Shown here one piece after another: positions 34,945 through 46,694 of a stretch of DNA of 64,000 nucleotides; position 1 is the stretch's first letter; each line of letters begins with the position of its first letter. The translations under genes and the position numbers were made by a program. The notes beneath the pieces are model-generated. The model did no database searches and had not been told where the DNA came from. It saw only the letters and a program-made list of their open reading frames with translations. This stretch comes from Thereva unica. Its lineage: Eukaryota > Arthropoda > Insecta > Diptera > Therevidae. Location of the stretch: NCBI GenBank assembly GCA_949987705.1, contig OX465281.1, positions 79,182,543 to 79,246,542 of the forward strand, given 5' to 3'.

Positions 34945-36060
34945 CCCTAAGGGGGTGAAATGGGGTTTTTACAAACCGCTAAAGCTATAGGGCTGAAATT
35001 TTGACAGTGCATCCCTATAATGGCGTGGACATCTACTATTAAGCGATTTTTCGAAATTCATCCCCTAAGGGGGTGAAATGGGGTTTTTTCAAACCGCTAA
35101 AGTTATAGGGCTGAAATTTTGACAGTGCATCCCTATAATGGCGTGGACATCCACTATAAAGCGATTTTTCGAAGCTCATCCCCTAAGGGGGTGAAATGGG
35201 GTTTTTCCAAACCGCTAAAGCTATAGGGCTGAAATTTTGACAGTGCATCCCTATAGTGGCGTGGACATCCACTATAAAGCGATTTTTCGAAGTTCATCCC
35301 CTAAGGGGATGAAATGGGGTTTTTCCAAACCGCTAAAGCTATAGGGCTGAAATTTTGACAGTGCATCCCTATAATGGCGTGGACATCCACTATTAAGAGA
35401 TTTTTCGAAATTTATCCCCTAAGGGGGTGAAATAGGGTTTACCCAAACCGCTAAAGCTATAGGGCTGTAATTTTGACAGTGCATCCCTTTAATGACGTGG
35501 ACATCACTAAAGAGCAATTTTTCGAAATTCATCCCCTAAGGGGTTGAAATGCGGTTTATTCAAACCGCTAAAGTTATAGGGCTGAAATTTTGACAGTGCA
35601 TCCCTATAATGGCGTGGGCATCCACTATAAAGCGATTTTTCGAAATTGATCCCCTAAGGGGGTGAAATGGGGTTTACCCAAACCGCTGGAGCTATAGGGC
35701 TGAAATTTTGAAATTTTGACGATTTTGCGAAATTCATTCCCTAAGGGGGTGAAATGGGGTTAACCCACACCGCTGAAGCTGAAGGGCTTTAATTTTGACC
35801 GTGCATCACTATAATAACGTGGACATCCACTTAGGAGCGATTTCTTGAAATGTATCCCCTAAGGGGGTTAAATGGGGTTAACCCAAACCGCTGGAGTTAA
35901 ACGGCTGAAATTTTTACAGTGCACTAAGAAGCGATTTTTCGAAATTCATCCCCTAAAGGGGTGAAATGGGGTTACCAAACTACTGGAGCTATAGGGGATG
36001 AAATGGGGTTACCCCAAACCTCTGAAGCTGAAGGGCTGAAAGTTTGACAGTGCATCCCTA
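34945..36060 (+). repeat. Tandem array of roughly 120-bp units, right part
   Basis: About nine further units of the array begun at 31700, increasingly diverged and with shortened units after 35700. It ends near CAGTGCATCCCTATAA (36045-36062). Confidence 0.9.
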
Positions 36061-37485
36061 TAAGCATTCATTTGTGATTGCTTCATAATTTCTTGCACCC
36101 ACGTAAATAGGCGAACAAACAACGAACGTTCGTCAAACCCTAAAATGTCACTTCTATTGATGACATAAACCTGCCAATCTCTGCTTCAAAACTTGCAGAT
36201 TTGTTGAGCAAAGTTGATATACGCAGCAATTTGTTTACCATATTTATTAAAAAAATGCAATATAATAAACCCTTTTTAAGGATAATAACAGCTGACTTTT
36301 TTATTTTTTTTTTTTTTGTGAAGGAAAACATTGCACATAATAAACAGTTTTTATTTAAAGGCGTTGCAAGGCACGCGGGTTTTATACTAGTTTATTTGTA
36401 AGGAAACGAATAAACAAACTATCTAAATAATATAACAAAATTTTGAAAAATGTAATAAAATCATGCATAAATATTTCTTCGTCCATTTTCAATTAAAAAT
36501 TGTTAGCTGTCATTGAAATGTGTGAATTATGATATTGGCACTACTACTACTCACTACTTCCTCAGGTGTATCTCATAAATTACTTTTTGAGACTTTAAAC
36601 GAAAAAATTGGCCAATCGCAATTAGACCATATTTAGCTCAATATGAACTAGAATGCCTGCTAGGGAGTGAAGCTGACTATGACAAAACTGGAAGCATGTC
36701 GAAAAAACAATTTAAAAATCATTTCAATACTCTTAAAAAGTCAACCTTTCGTTGAAATAATATTACGCATAAAAATAATCGTTAGATGCACGATCAAACG
36801 ATGAAATTTTGAAAAATTTTCTTAAAAAGTAATAAACTGATCAGCTTTGTTCCAGAACTCGAATGTGGGATCCCGCGGGACAAAAATTTTCCCAATTTGT
36901 GTTTCTTTACTTTCTCATGCAAGAAAAAGCGGGGAAATTTTCACTTCCCCTCCTGCAGGAATTAGCCGGAGGTTTTCGGTCCTGCGATTTCTTGCAAGTT
37001 GTCAATTGAAAATTTTTTGTATGTATGTGGGTATCTTAACAAGCGGCATACACATAGACAATCGACATTTATGTTATCTTTTTCTTGATTTGCAGGAAAT
37101 TGCCCAAAAAGTGTTTCTTTACTTTCTGAATTTTTGACAAAATTATCCCCACCATTCAACTAAGTTTTTGCCCAACAAATTTTTGCAGGAAAAGAAAGTT
37201 GGATGTCGAGATGGCTCCATTATGACTACCGCGTCCACTGATGATATGATTCCAATTTGCTTTAGGATTTCTGAGTATAATTTATAATTAAAAATACTAA
37301 TTAAGGTTTTATGAATAGAAGAAGATTGAGTATATTTTCCCGTTTATTTTATTTATTTACTTACAACCATTGCCCTGCAGACGTGATCCTTTAGAGTGAA
37401 TACAAAATCTTCTGAAATATTCTAACTCGTAATGATTCATGATGGAGACTAGTAACCCAATGTACATTTCTTTCTATATTTGCAG
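36061..37485. other. PIGG intron, no gene seen
   Basis: AT-rich intron sequence between the tandem array and exon B. The minor frames at 36140-36401 and 36847-37159 have no supporting features. The last bases TATATTTGCAG (37475-37485) form the acceptor of exon B. Confidence 0.5.
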
Positions 37486-37685
37486 ACGGAGTTAAACTTT
37501 TTAATGAGGCGCTCGAACTACACTTATCATTCCTAGCAACAAAAAATGAAGTCCCTCTCCAAAATTTTAAAGAAGCGAAGACTAAATATGTAAAATCTTC
37601 AAAGGTCTTGTCTTCTTTGCTATCTGCTCAGCATGGCAGCTTTGACTACCTATCTGTGATATTGGGATTAATGCTACCAACAACC
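37486..37685 (+). CDS. PIGG: PIGG exon B
   Basis: The first two bases complete the codon begun by exon A (G + AC). The product runs from DGVKLFNEALELHLSFLATK to YLSVILGLMLPTT: an amphipathic luminal stretch followed by the start of the first of the many C-terminal membrane segments. In vertebrate PIGG the corresponding place has a helix before the first post-catalytic membrane segment. Donor GTATGT at 37686; ends in phase 0. Joining to exon A across a 23-kb intron is inferred from matching phase and family order. Confidence 0.88.
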
Positions 37686-37738
37686 GTATGTATAAATAAA
37701 TTACATAAAGATGACTAATTAACCGTTTTTTTATTTAG

Positions 37739-37981
37739 TCTTCGTTATTGATTTTTATCAATAATCTATATCTTATTAATTTTCATCAATCAAGAAAGGA
37801 GTTTGTGTGTGCTGTTGGATTTTCATATGCAACTAGTGTCCTCTTCCAAAATTGCTTTTGTTATTTTACTGCGTTTTCATCAATTGTTTGCGAATGGAGG
37901 TTTTCGTATTCTCCAGCAATAGGACTCATCATTTACAATAGTTGGCTACTTTTTAAATGGAAAAAATGTTTTACAGTAAAG
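37739..37981 (+). CDS. PIGG: PIGG exon C
   Basis: Separated from exon B by a 53-bp intron (GTATGT to TTTATTTAG). It is 81 codons, hydrophobic (LLIFINNLYLIN, then VGFSYATSVLFQNCFCYFTA), consistent with two to three membrane spans. Donor GTAACA at 37982 is weak, but it is the only in-phase GT before the stop and the next exon continues in phase 0. The region is poorly conserved in the family, so assignment rests on position, splice sites and phase. Confidence 0.8.
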
Positions 37982-38700
37982 GTAACAATTTTAATTCTTT
38001 TTTTTTTGTAAAATAGCAATACAAAAATAATATAGTCAGTTGAGATGACAACGAATTATTGAATAACGAAATTCATAAATTCGGGTAACTGAACATATGA
38101 TTTATAATTAAAAGATAAACAATTACCGAGTTTCCACGGAAGCGGAGTAGAGTTATAGTTGGGTTTAAATGCACTTCCACTCAACTACTTAAGTTTTGTT
38201 TCTTTAAACGTAAAAATGCGAAAAGAACTGCGCTCAAATTACGTTCTGTGACATGATTGTCCTCAAGAATCAAGAAGTCGATCGAACACATTTTCGTCTC
38301 GTCGTTTAAGCTGAAACGAAACCTCGAACATATCTTTCAAAATATACACATAACTTTTTGTTCTTATCTTGTTCCAACAACAAACAAAATAAATACAGCA
38401 ATATTTTTCTATTTGCAATTTTTTTTTAAATGAATCTTATTTAAACGAACGCACCAATAAATGATTTAGATGGGACAAACAATGCTTAAAAACATCCTAA
38501 AACTAATTTTTCTTTAATTTTGGCGATGTTTGGTGCTTGGAAATAGTGTAGCTTTTTAGAATTATGTCTGCCGTACTTTCTTCTGTTCGTTCCGTCGCTA
38601 CTTTAATCGCTAGGCTTACTGGTGGTCCATGCTTTTTTGACAAACTACTTTACGCAAGTTGTTTCGCTTTTTTTAAATCTGCATGCTTATTCCACCGAAG
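37982..38700. other. PIGG intron, no gene seen
   Basis: AT-rich intron sequence before a LINE insertion. A stretch near 38125-38200 (TTTCCACGGAAGCGGAGTAG) looks transposon-like but no paired end was found. Confidence 0.4.
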
Positions 38701-41008
38701 TGTTTTCGTACCAGACTGAGAAGTACTACGGCAGTCCAATTCTATGCTGCAACTGAAGACGCAGAAGATGACATCAAAGACGAGTTCTATATGCGACTGA
38801 ATGAGGGTTTTCGCTCTATTCCAAGGGGAAATATCATTGTAATCCATTAAACGCACAGATCGGCCTTGACAACACCGGCCTTGAACAAACAATTGGGAAT
38901 CAAGGCCTAAGCCAAGTTACCAATAACAATGGTGAGCTTTTGGTTGACTTTTGTAGCTCTCACCAACTCATGGTAGGTGGAACTTACTTTTGTCACAAGA
39001 AGATACACAAAGAGACCCGGGTATCGCCCGATGGTAGAACGAGAAACTAGATAGAACACGTGGTCGTCAGCCGCAGATGGAAAACTATTCTTGAGGATGT
39101 CAGGGGTTTCAGGGGAGCAGATACTGGAAGCGACCACCATTTGGTTGTAGCAACTCCTCCTTAAAATTGCCGCAATTAGAAACGTGCAACATGATGCTAG
39201 AACCCGTAGACGGTTTAACGTAGACCTTCTGCGGGAGAGCGATAATTTGCTGGAAACTGCAAGAATTATTAAGCCAGCAAAACGTTTCTGACGACACAAA
39301 TATTGAAGAGCTGTGGAATAGGACAAAAGGCGCTATATTGACGGCTGCGGAAGCGACCGATCCTCACTCCAAAGAAACCAGCAACACTGGATCTCGGACA
39401 CAACCTAGCCAACCTGGCAAAAGATAGAACGCAGAAGGGCCCTCAAAAATAACGTAAACTCTACAAGCGACCCGGAAAGACGTCATCAACTAGAACGGGA
39501 ATACTCCCAATTACATCGGGAGGTAAAGAGAAGTGTCCGGCATGATAAAAGACAGCAGATAAATGAGCTCGCAGGAAAAGCGGAAAACGCGGCAAACACA
39601 GGCAACAGTAAGGAGCTGTACCAAATCACTAAACAGCTCACGGGAAAGCACTATACCAAAAAGCATGCCGTTAAGAGTGCGGATAGAAGGCTGCTGTGCA
39701 GTGACGAGGAGCAACTCCAAAGATGAAGAGACTACTTCTTCGCCGCCCTGAATGGTTCACTTGTATAGGAACCTCAGGAAAACAGTATCAATGCGCAGCC
39801 AATAAATCGCCACACGGGCCCCATCCAAGACGGAAATAGTACCGGCAATTCATGCGATGGCCAATGGTAAAGCAGCTGGGAAAGATGGCATCCCGCCAGA
39901 ATTGTTGAAAGCCAATTCAAGGCTCATAGCAGATACGCTTCAACCAATCCTGGAAATAGCATGGAACACCTGTACCTTTCCGGAGGATTGGACGGAAGAT
40001 ATCATAGTCAAAATACCAAATATGCGACAACTGGAGAGACATTTGTTTATTATCTGCTGTGGGCAAAATTTTGTCCCATATATTATTATGTAGGATAAGT
40101 GAGGCAGTAGACCGAACGCTTAGGAGGCAACAGGCCGGATTCAGGAAGGTCCGCTTCTGTATTGATCATATTAACACCTTGAAAATAATAGTGGAGCAGT
40201 CTACTGTATTCCGATCCCCCCTTTATATTGCTTTCGTAGACTATGAGAAAGCGTTCGACTCGGTTAATAGGATCTTCATTTGCCAGGCACTACGGCGACG
40301 TGGACTGCCTGATAAAATAATAGAATTGATAAAAGCCCTATATAACAATTCCAAATGTAGAGTTCTCCACAATGGAGAATTATCCGACAGCTTTCAGATG
40401 AGCTCAGGAGTACGACAAGGATGCCTACTTTCGCCTTTACTATTTCTTATAGTAATAAATAGATAGTAGAACAGGCGGCATTCAATGGGGTTTGCTAGAC
40501 CGCCTAAAGGGTCTCGACTACGCCGATGATATCTGTTTGCTGACCCACAGACACCAGAACCTCAAAAACATGTTAAACAATTTGGCAACAGAAAGTAGTG
40601 CAGCTTGATTACGGCTAAACCGACTAAAACTAAAGAAATGCGGATAAATGCAAACACCATTGAACAGACAGCGCTGAATAACCGTGACGTGGAACTGGTA
40701 GATAAATTCTGCTACCTCGGTAGCATTATTACCGAAAATGGTGGGGCAGAAGAAGACGTCAGTTCCAGAATAAATAAAGCACGAGGCGCATATGCATGCC
40801 TGTGCCGAATATGGAGATCAACGGAGATCTCCACTAACATCAAATTGCGGCTGTTCAACTCCAAAGTTGAGGTAGTTCTTTTGTACGGTTGCGAAACATG
40901 GGAAGTCACCCAATTCATCACAGGGCGCCTAAAAAATGTTCATCAACAGATGCCTGCGTCGTATCCTAAAAATCCGCTGGCAATATAGAATTTCAAACGA
41001 AGAACTAA
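38700..41008 (+). mobile_element. RTE-like LINE, second decayed copy
   Basis: Same family as 28060-31250, entered within the endonuclease (38705, AGACTGAGAAGTACTACGGC) and followed to RISNEEL-coding sequence near 41008. Frames include 39857-40093 (fingers), 40059-40466 (palm up to the motif before YADD, with FVDYEKAFDSVN) and 40605-40988 (thumb). Many stops and shifts. It stops abruptly at 41008, where another LINE begins. Confidence 0.8.
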
Positions 41009-41138
41009 GGAGCTTAGAAAAAGAGTTTTATTTAGATGTAAACCTACCACTTTCAGTTCTTTCTGGGGGGAATTCTGTGGTTTTCCCAGTTTAAAGTGGA
41101 TACAGTACAACTTTTTCTCCTGCAGACGTGTAGCGCTT

Positions 41139-42443
41139 CTAGCTTGTTTTTAACACATTGAATGCTGTACAAAGTGTGTTTTCTACCGAGAGGGTATCAC
41201 TAGAAGAGTAAAGAACTATATTGTCTGCATATATGTGAAAATTAAGGTTGGGCACTTGAGTAAGTGCCGAAGAGAGGCTATATATGTAAGTATTAAACAG
41301 GGCTACCGATAATGTTGATCCTTGCGGTGTTCCACTTGTTAGGGGTACGACATTGGAAGCAAAACCTTTTTTTCTGACCGTGATTTTACGGTTTGAGAGG
41401 AATGAGTTGACTGTCTTTACAAAATTGTAATCTGCATTCCATTCGATGAGCTGTTGTACGACGACTTTTCTTTGAAGTCTGTCATATGATTTCTCCAAGT
41501 CTGCTGAGAGCAATACACTATGTTCTCTCCGTCCGATGGCACAAGCCAGGTTGTGCTCAGTTTCCTGTAAGAGGGACAGGGTGCCTCCTCCAAGTTGTTG
41601 GGGTTTTCCCAATTTTCCCAAGCCTTGCGCTTTTCTTCTCTTATCGTCCTGCGCAAACGCGCATTAAGGCGACGATAAGATATTGCATTAACTGCAGAAG
41701 GGATCTTTTGAAGCGTTTCCATGCTTGGTTCTTCTGTAGAACCTGCTCATTAATTTCATTGTTGAATCATTTAGGGGTGTTTTTTCTGGCGCTTTGGGTT
41801 AAGGGCATGCTATAATTGGCAGCATATCGGATAGCTTTCGTTAAGATCGCTATTTCCCTATTGACGTCGAGGCTCAGCTCTTTTTGTAGGAGGTATTCCT
41901 CAACTTTTAATTGGAATTTCTTCCAATCGGCGTGTCGTTCAACAAACTGTGGGATATGCTTAGAATGCGCTGTGGTTTGGTTTATGTTCAAAACGATTGG
42001 AAAGTGGTCAGTTTGTTTTAGGTGCTTAGTCGTTGTCCAGTTTAGTCTTGGGGCTATGTCCGAGGTCGCAAGCGAGAGGTTGATGCTAGTTAACGTGTTT
42101 TGTGTTGTAAATAATGTTGGAGAGCCGTCGTTAGAATATAGTCGGTGTTGTCTAGCCAGTTACTTATGTCATTACTTATGCCAGTTACTAATGGTAAGGC
42201 TAGTTTGTCTAGCTTTTCTGTAATGTGTTTCAAGTCTTGCTCAACGTAACTACAAGCAATGTCGATTGTTAGTCCGGCATGCACTCTTAGAGCTAGCATT
42301 GGTGTACCCTGGTTCATTATGGGTAGTGTTTCTACCGCTAGGCCTCTTTTAATCATTATACCAGCTCCACTGACTCTTGTGGAGTGCGTGTTGTGTACAT
42401 AAGTCGCATGTCGATATTTCATTGGTGCGTTTGTGTGATTCAT
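41139..42443 (-). pseudogene. LINE ORF2 remnants (endonuclease and RT)
   Basis: The piece at 42090-42443 carries endonuclease-like sequence (SGAGIMIKRGL). Pieces 41767-41991 and 41417-41722 form the linker (FVERHADWKKFQLKVEEYLL). 41139-41621 is RT palm with SADLEKSYDRLQR, SGTPQGSTLSVALFN and IYADNIVLYSS, where the usual YADD is YADN. It is dead because of frame breaks and the altered catalytic motif. Confidence 0.78.
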
Positions 42444-42781
42444 GTGTGGGAGGTGTGTTTCCTGAAGTGCTATGATGTCCGGGTGGTGTCGATCTATTAT
42501 TATGTCAAGTATTATATTGTATTTTTTAGAGTGTTGTTGCTAACTACGTTAGCCCAAGTTTTGTTATTATTTAAATTTTTACTTGCTGAACTTATGTTGT
42601 TCATGTTATAATTAATTAATGAATTTGGGGTTAGTGCATTAGTTTAACCTATACCGTTTTCCTTACGTTGGAATGGTTCTTGTACGGGTGTGATGGTTTG
42701 TGGATGCTCCTCATACCATTGTGTCCTGGCTTCAAATCTGCTGATGTGCCGAATAATTTGAATTACCACCATCTCTTTCTC

Positions 42782-43585
42782 TCATTGAAAGATAGAGCAA
42801 TTTCTATCCAGGGTAGAGCGTAGTCCTTCTGTTTGACAACTAATGCAGAAAACTTTGGTGCAGATATGTTCTCCTCCTTCCGCTTTCACCTCATTACAGG
42901 TCGGGCATCTAGGTGTATTATTACACCTGCTTTCATGATGTCTAAATTGAAAGCATCGACGACATCTTAAGGGGGATGGGTACCACCTTTGGGTGCTTAC
43001 TTTCTCATACAGTATGAGAACCTGTTTAGGTGGTTGATAAGTTGTGAAGGTAAGTAGGAGTGCCCCGGTGTTAACAACTTGATTATTGATAAGCCTTGTG
43101 CAATGTTTGACGGCCTTAACGGTTGGATTCTCTTCTAAGATTTCTTCCTCGCTAACTATACGTAGGTTTGGCATACGGATAGTGGCCTTCGGCTCATTAA
43201 GCTTATCAGAAAAGGTAGCAAGCGCGTCGTACTCTCCTTTTTTTTAAGTTTTTAGCTATTTTACTGCCTTCCAACTCATTTGGCAATAGCAGCAGGTATT
43301 TGCCATCTCGTAGGGCTCTGCAGCTTTTAATTTCCCCTGAATATATTTGCAGGGTTTTTGTATTAAAAATGGGTTTAAATCCATAATCTTCTTCTCTGAG
43401 TTAGTTAGCTTCAACGTAATATACTTTGGATCTTGTACTAATGAAAAGAAGTTTTGTGCTTCCGCTGGTGTCGTGCTCCATATTTCGTTATTCACCTCAG
43501 AGTTTTTCCCTTTTCTGTGCTTCTTTGGCTTGCTGTCATCCAGCAGCGCAAAGGGATTACTACTAAGCCCTGGCACAGGCGCCAT
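42782..43585 (-). pseudogene. LINE ORF1 (gag-like, zinc knuckles)
   Basis: Two frames: 43256-43585 starts MAPVPGLSSNPFALLDDSKP, and 42782-43174 continues with VSTQRWYPSPLRCRRCFQF and CX2C/CX2HX4C-like knuckles (RCRRCFQFRHHESRC, then RCPTCNEV). These are the nucleic-acid-binding knuckles of I/Jockey ORF1 proteins. A frame break lies near 43200-43250. Confidence 0.75.
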
Positions 43586-44001
43586 GTCGGTAGTAGCTAC
43601 ACTCAGTAGTTAATATTGGGTTCTTAACAATGTTCAAAAAAATATAAAGTGGATAAGCGGCGAGAATTCCTCGACTTACGGGGAAATGATTCAGTGTATG
43701 CACTCACGCACAATCAAAATATAACAAAAGAAAAAAAAATAATTGGCACTGACGCACAATCAAAATCAAAGAATTAAAACTGTGGAAATCGGATTTGAAG
43801 GCACTGCTCGATACAAGAGCTCGCAAGTGACCGAGAATAAAAATTATTTGATAAATAAACTTTTTTAACAATTTATTCGGTGGTTTAGCAATGTTTTGTC
43901 CCACCACGAACCAGTCCAGCCATTCTGTAAAAACCGATTTTTAGCTTTTTTGTGAGACTTCAAAAACTCGTATTTTAAATAACTTTTTTTTGCAATTCTA
44001 G

Positions 44002-44485
44002 AATTACAACTGCAAACTTCTATATATTTTGGTTGCCTTGATTTTTTATGCGGCAACCCTATCAAGCAGTTCATTTGTGGAAGAAGAGCACCAAACCTGG
44101 TTTTATATTGGTACAACAATCCTAATTCTTTTATCAATAGCGGAATTATATGCAGCGGGAGCGTTGTATGAATTATTAAAGAGAGTTCAACATTTGATAA
44201 GATTCGATTTTGACAATGTATCATGGCGTTTATTTAAGCAAAATGTATCCGCGCACCGTTTCATCTATAAGCCATTCCAGGATATTAATATATTTTCCAA
44301 ACCCGCTCACAGCATACGAGATGATTTTAAGCTGTGCTGGATAAAATGGTTCCTTTTGTTTATGATGCATATAATAATTCGAAGACTAAATCAAACTGGA
44401 GATAAATGGATCTTTTTGCCAGACTTGGGAGATTGGCTTAATGAAGAAGAACACAAACTATATTTAAGTATATTTTCGGTGTTTG
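44002..44485 (+). CDS. PIGG: PIGG exon D
   Basis: 484 bp after the acceptor GCAATTCTAG. It contains LSSSSFVEEEHQTWFY and later RRLNQTGDKWIFLPDLGDWL, two signatures of PIGG: the family has SSFVEEEHQTWY and RSLNQTG-x-x-W-x-x-x-PDLG-x-WL in this order. The first flanks a membrane span facing the lumen. Donor GTAAGC at 44486, ending in phase 1; the G joins GT of exon E to make Gly. This exon alone fixes the identity of the gene. Confidence 0.95.
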
Positions 44486-44539
44486 GTAAGCAACAAAACT
44501 TTTATAATTCTTTCACTTCAATTAATTTTATTGTTCCAG

Positions 44540-44660
44540 GTTTGATTTTGTTGCTTATTTCACTATCAAATGTGATTTTTGGGTTAATCGCTGTGTTATG
44601 TGTTTATTTCTATCGAGCATCTACCGGAGCAGTAACTTTTTTTCTCGCGTTTGATAATAA
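44540..44660 (+). CDS. PIGG: PIGG exon E
   Basis: 121 bp after a 54-bp intron (acceptor TTATTGTTCCAG). It encodes one membrane span and CVYFYRASTGAVTFFLAF, matching the family CYRA-x-x-G-x-V-x-F region. Donor GTAAAA at 44661, leaving AA, which pairs with the first base of exon F. Confidence 0.93.
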
Positions 44661-44720
44661 GTAAAATAACGGGTTTCTTATATTTTTTATCTAAGACATT
44701 TTTTTTGATTTTTATTGCAG

Positions 44721-45048
44721 ATCAGATCTTTTTCTTCAAATATTTTCGCTTATAATTTTTATAATGATTATGGGAAATTATTATCCAATTACAAGTCAAT
44801 TAATCAAAGAAAATACAGCAAATTATTCAATAAACATAAAAAATATTTTGCGAAGGAATATTTCAATTCTTTGTTTCATAACGGTACTTCTACATAAACC
44901 TCATAATGTTATTCTAACAGCATTAAACGTTTTGACATTAAAAGCCGCAAACTCTGCCTGCCATATAATTACAAGGGACCAAAGAGAGCTAATTTTATAT
45001 AAATCAGTAATCGCAATCTCTATTGGGAACATGTTTTATTTTTATCAG
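44721..45048 (+). CDS. PIGG: PIGG exon F
   Basis: 328 bp after a 60-bp intron (acceptor TTTTTATTGCAG). It has several membrane spans with LLHKPHNVILTALNVL (family: LLFRPHNLPVLAF) and ends FYFYQ, which in the family runs directly into the GNSN block of the next exon. Donor GTAATT at 45049, phase 0. Confidence 0.93.
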
Positions 45049-45440
45049 GTAATTAAATAAAAAATAATATCTAATTGCTTCTCATAATTTTTTAGATGTT
45101 TTTAATTAATTTTTATTATAAATAACAAATGTGTTTAAACTAGTGTTGTAAACTGCTTCACTTGTTTAGTTGAGTTGGTGTGAAAATTTACGGCTGTGAC
45201 ATTCATTGATGTAAACATAGAAGTATCCCCCCCCCCTCCTTACCTCTTGGCAGAGTAGAAAATAAGTCCAACGCTTCTAGGTGGAGACTGCAACGCCAAT
45301 TTCCCAAGTAGATTCTTGTTCAATTTTTAACTTTCTCCATGTATACCATGTTTGAGCCAAATTACACGGCCTATCATTTCTTCCATCAACACTTCCTATA
45401 ATACCAATAAACCGGTTTTTGTTAGCCGTTCGCCCCCTTT
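45049..45440. other. PIGG intron, no gene seen
   Basis: AT-rich intron start followed from about 45220 by sequence with a C-run (45229-45237). No supported frame. Confidence 0.4.
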
Positions 45441-45790
45441 TCATTGTTCTCTAGATATCTCGCTAGTGGAGGCTCTCTTATAAGCATCAGCTACGCCTTC
45501 AATATTGGCAAATCGACGGCCAGTGCAATTGCGGCGGAAAACCTGAATGCAATATGGGAGGAATTACTTTCCCAGTGCTCACAACCGAATATATTGCAGC
45601 GATCGCCCAGGAGTTTGAACATAAAGCCGGATTGCTAATTGCTTCGGAGCTATTAACGGGAAGCATGTTCAAATTAAAGCAAGTGGAAAAAGTGTAGTGG
45701 CTGTATATATCAAACCAGATAAATACTTTAATGTTATAGGTTCCTCCGTGTTCAGGACCAAGTTATTTTAATTATAAAAAAACATTTAGT
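45441..45790 (+). pseudogene. PIF/Harbinger transposase remnant
   Basis: RYLASGGSLISISYAFNIGK (45448 onward) matches the helix-turn-helix region of Harbinger nucleases (FLATG-x-S-x-x-x-L-x-x-x-F-x-I). After a frame break near 45640, NCFGAINGKHVQIKASGK shows the first catalytic strand; the usual acidic residue of GAIDGKH is N here. No terminal repeats located. Confidence 0.75.
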
Positions 45791-46122
45791 GTCATTTTAA
45801 GCTAATAGAGACGCAGGCGACGTAAAGAAATATATATTTTTTCAGAATGAGCGATACATAATCACAACAGGACAAGTTAGAGTTAACCAATTCTACAAGA
45901 TTCTTAGAAGGCGAGAACATTTTCAGCAGAATATTGTTTAGCTTTATAGGGGGATGCTGGAAATTCATTGTGTCACGGAATTTGAAAACATCTATACCTA
46001 ACCCACCATACCTTAATCACTCGAGTATTTCCAACTTTCAATTTTATTTACTATTCTGATCGGCTGCCCCTTGCGCGCGGCGTTATATAGAAGGCTTAGA
46101 TATGGTAAAGGTGCTCAACAAG

Positions 46123-46454
46123 GGGCCGTATTTGGTTTCTCGAGTCGATAGATCGACTCGACAAAAAAAGCTTCTCGATTTTCTTTACGTTTCATATTTG
46201 GTTTTACGACCAAATCGATAGCTAAGCGCAGCCATACAAAACCATAAATTTGGGTGGTATTACTTCAAGGCAGCAAACCACGTATTTTTAATTAAAATAG
46301 AAATTGTAAAAAGTTTATTGCATGCATAAATTGAGCTTTTTAATAATCGTCAAACGCCTTTATCGACACGTAAAGAGACGATATTGTGTCGCCAAATGCC
46401 AATTTTTATTTATCGACAGACGACAATGTCGACTCGAGAAACCAAATACAGCCC
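46123..46454. mobile_element. 332-bp MITE with 3-bp duplication
   Basis: Ends GGGCCGTATTTGGTTTCTCG and inverse ending CCAAATACAGCCC, flanked by AAG at 46120-46122 and 46455-46457. The subterminal CTCGAGTCGA repeats in both arms. The GGGC start and 3-bp duplication suggest PIF/Harbinger, consistent with the Harbinger remnant upstream. Confidence 0.78.
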
Positions 46455-46694
46455 AAGGTGCAATGTATTCCCCATTTGTTAATCTGCCGCACTTGATAAA
46501 TTCTAAAATCTCCTCTTGGGCTTCTCTACTATTGATAAAAAGTTAATATGTAATGGCATTTGTCATGGAACTTTACGGTTTACGGTTCAAACAATAAAAA
46601 AACGCTCAATGATTTCAAATTACTTTAACTCAAGGACATTGAAACATTTTTAAAAATTTGTTCTAACTCATCATTCTGTTTATTATTGCTCGCT

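Larger units (their letters stand above)
41009..43920 (-). mobile_element. I/Jockey-type LINE on the minus strand, decayed
   Basis: Reading from 43920 downward: a non-coding leader, ORF1 with zinc knuckles (43585-42782), endonuclease (around 42443-42090) and RT (41991-41139). ORF1 and ORF2 are both broken. The RT is cut at 41009 against the RTE-like LINE, suggesting 3' truncation or insertion into it. Confidence 0.75.

Noticed and set aside
31700..36060. A CRISPR-like array of regularly spaced repeats
   Set aside because: Units of about 120 bp are contiguous and diverge along their whole length, with no short repeat/unique spacer structure, in a eukaryotic intron.
36847..37137. 96-codon + frame just upstream of PIGG exon B
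   Set aside because: No motif, no compatible splice sites with flanking exons, and the family has no extra segment at this place.
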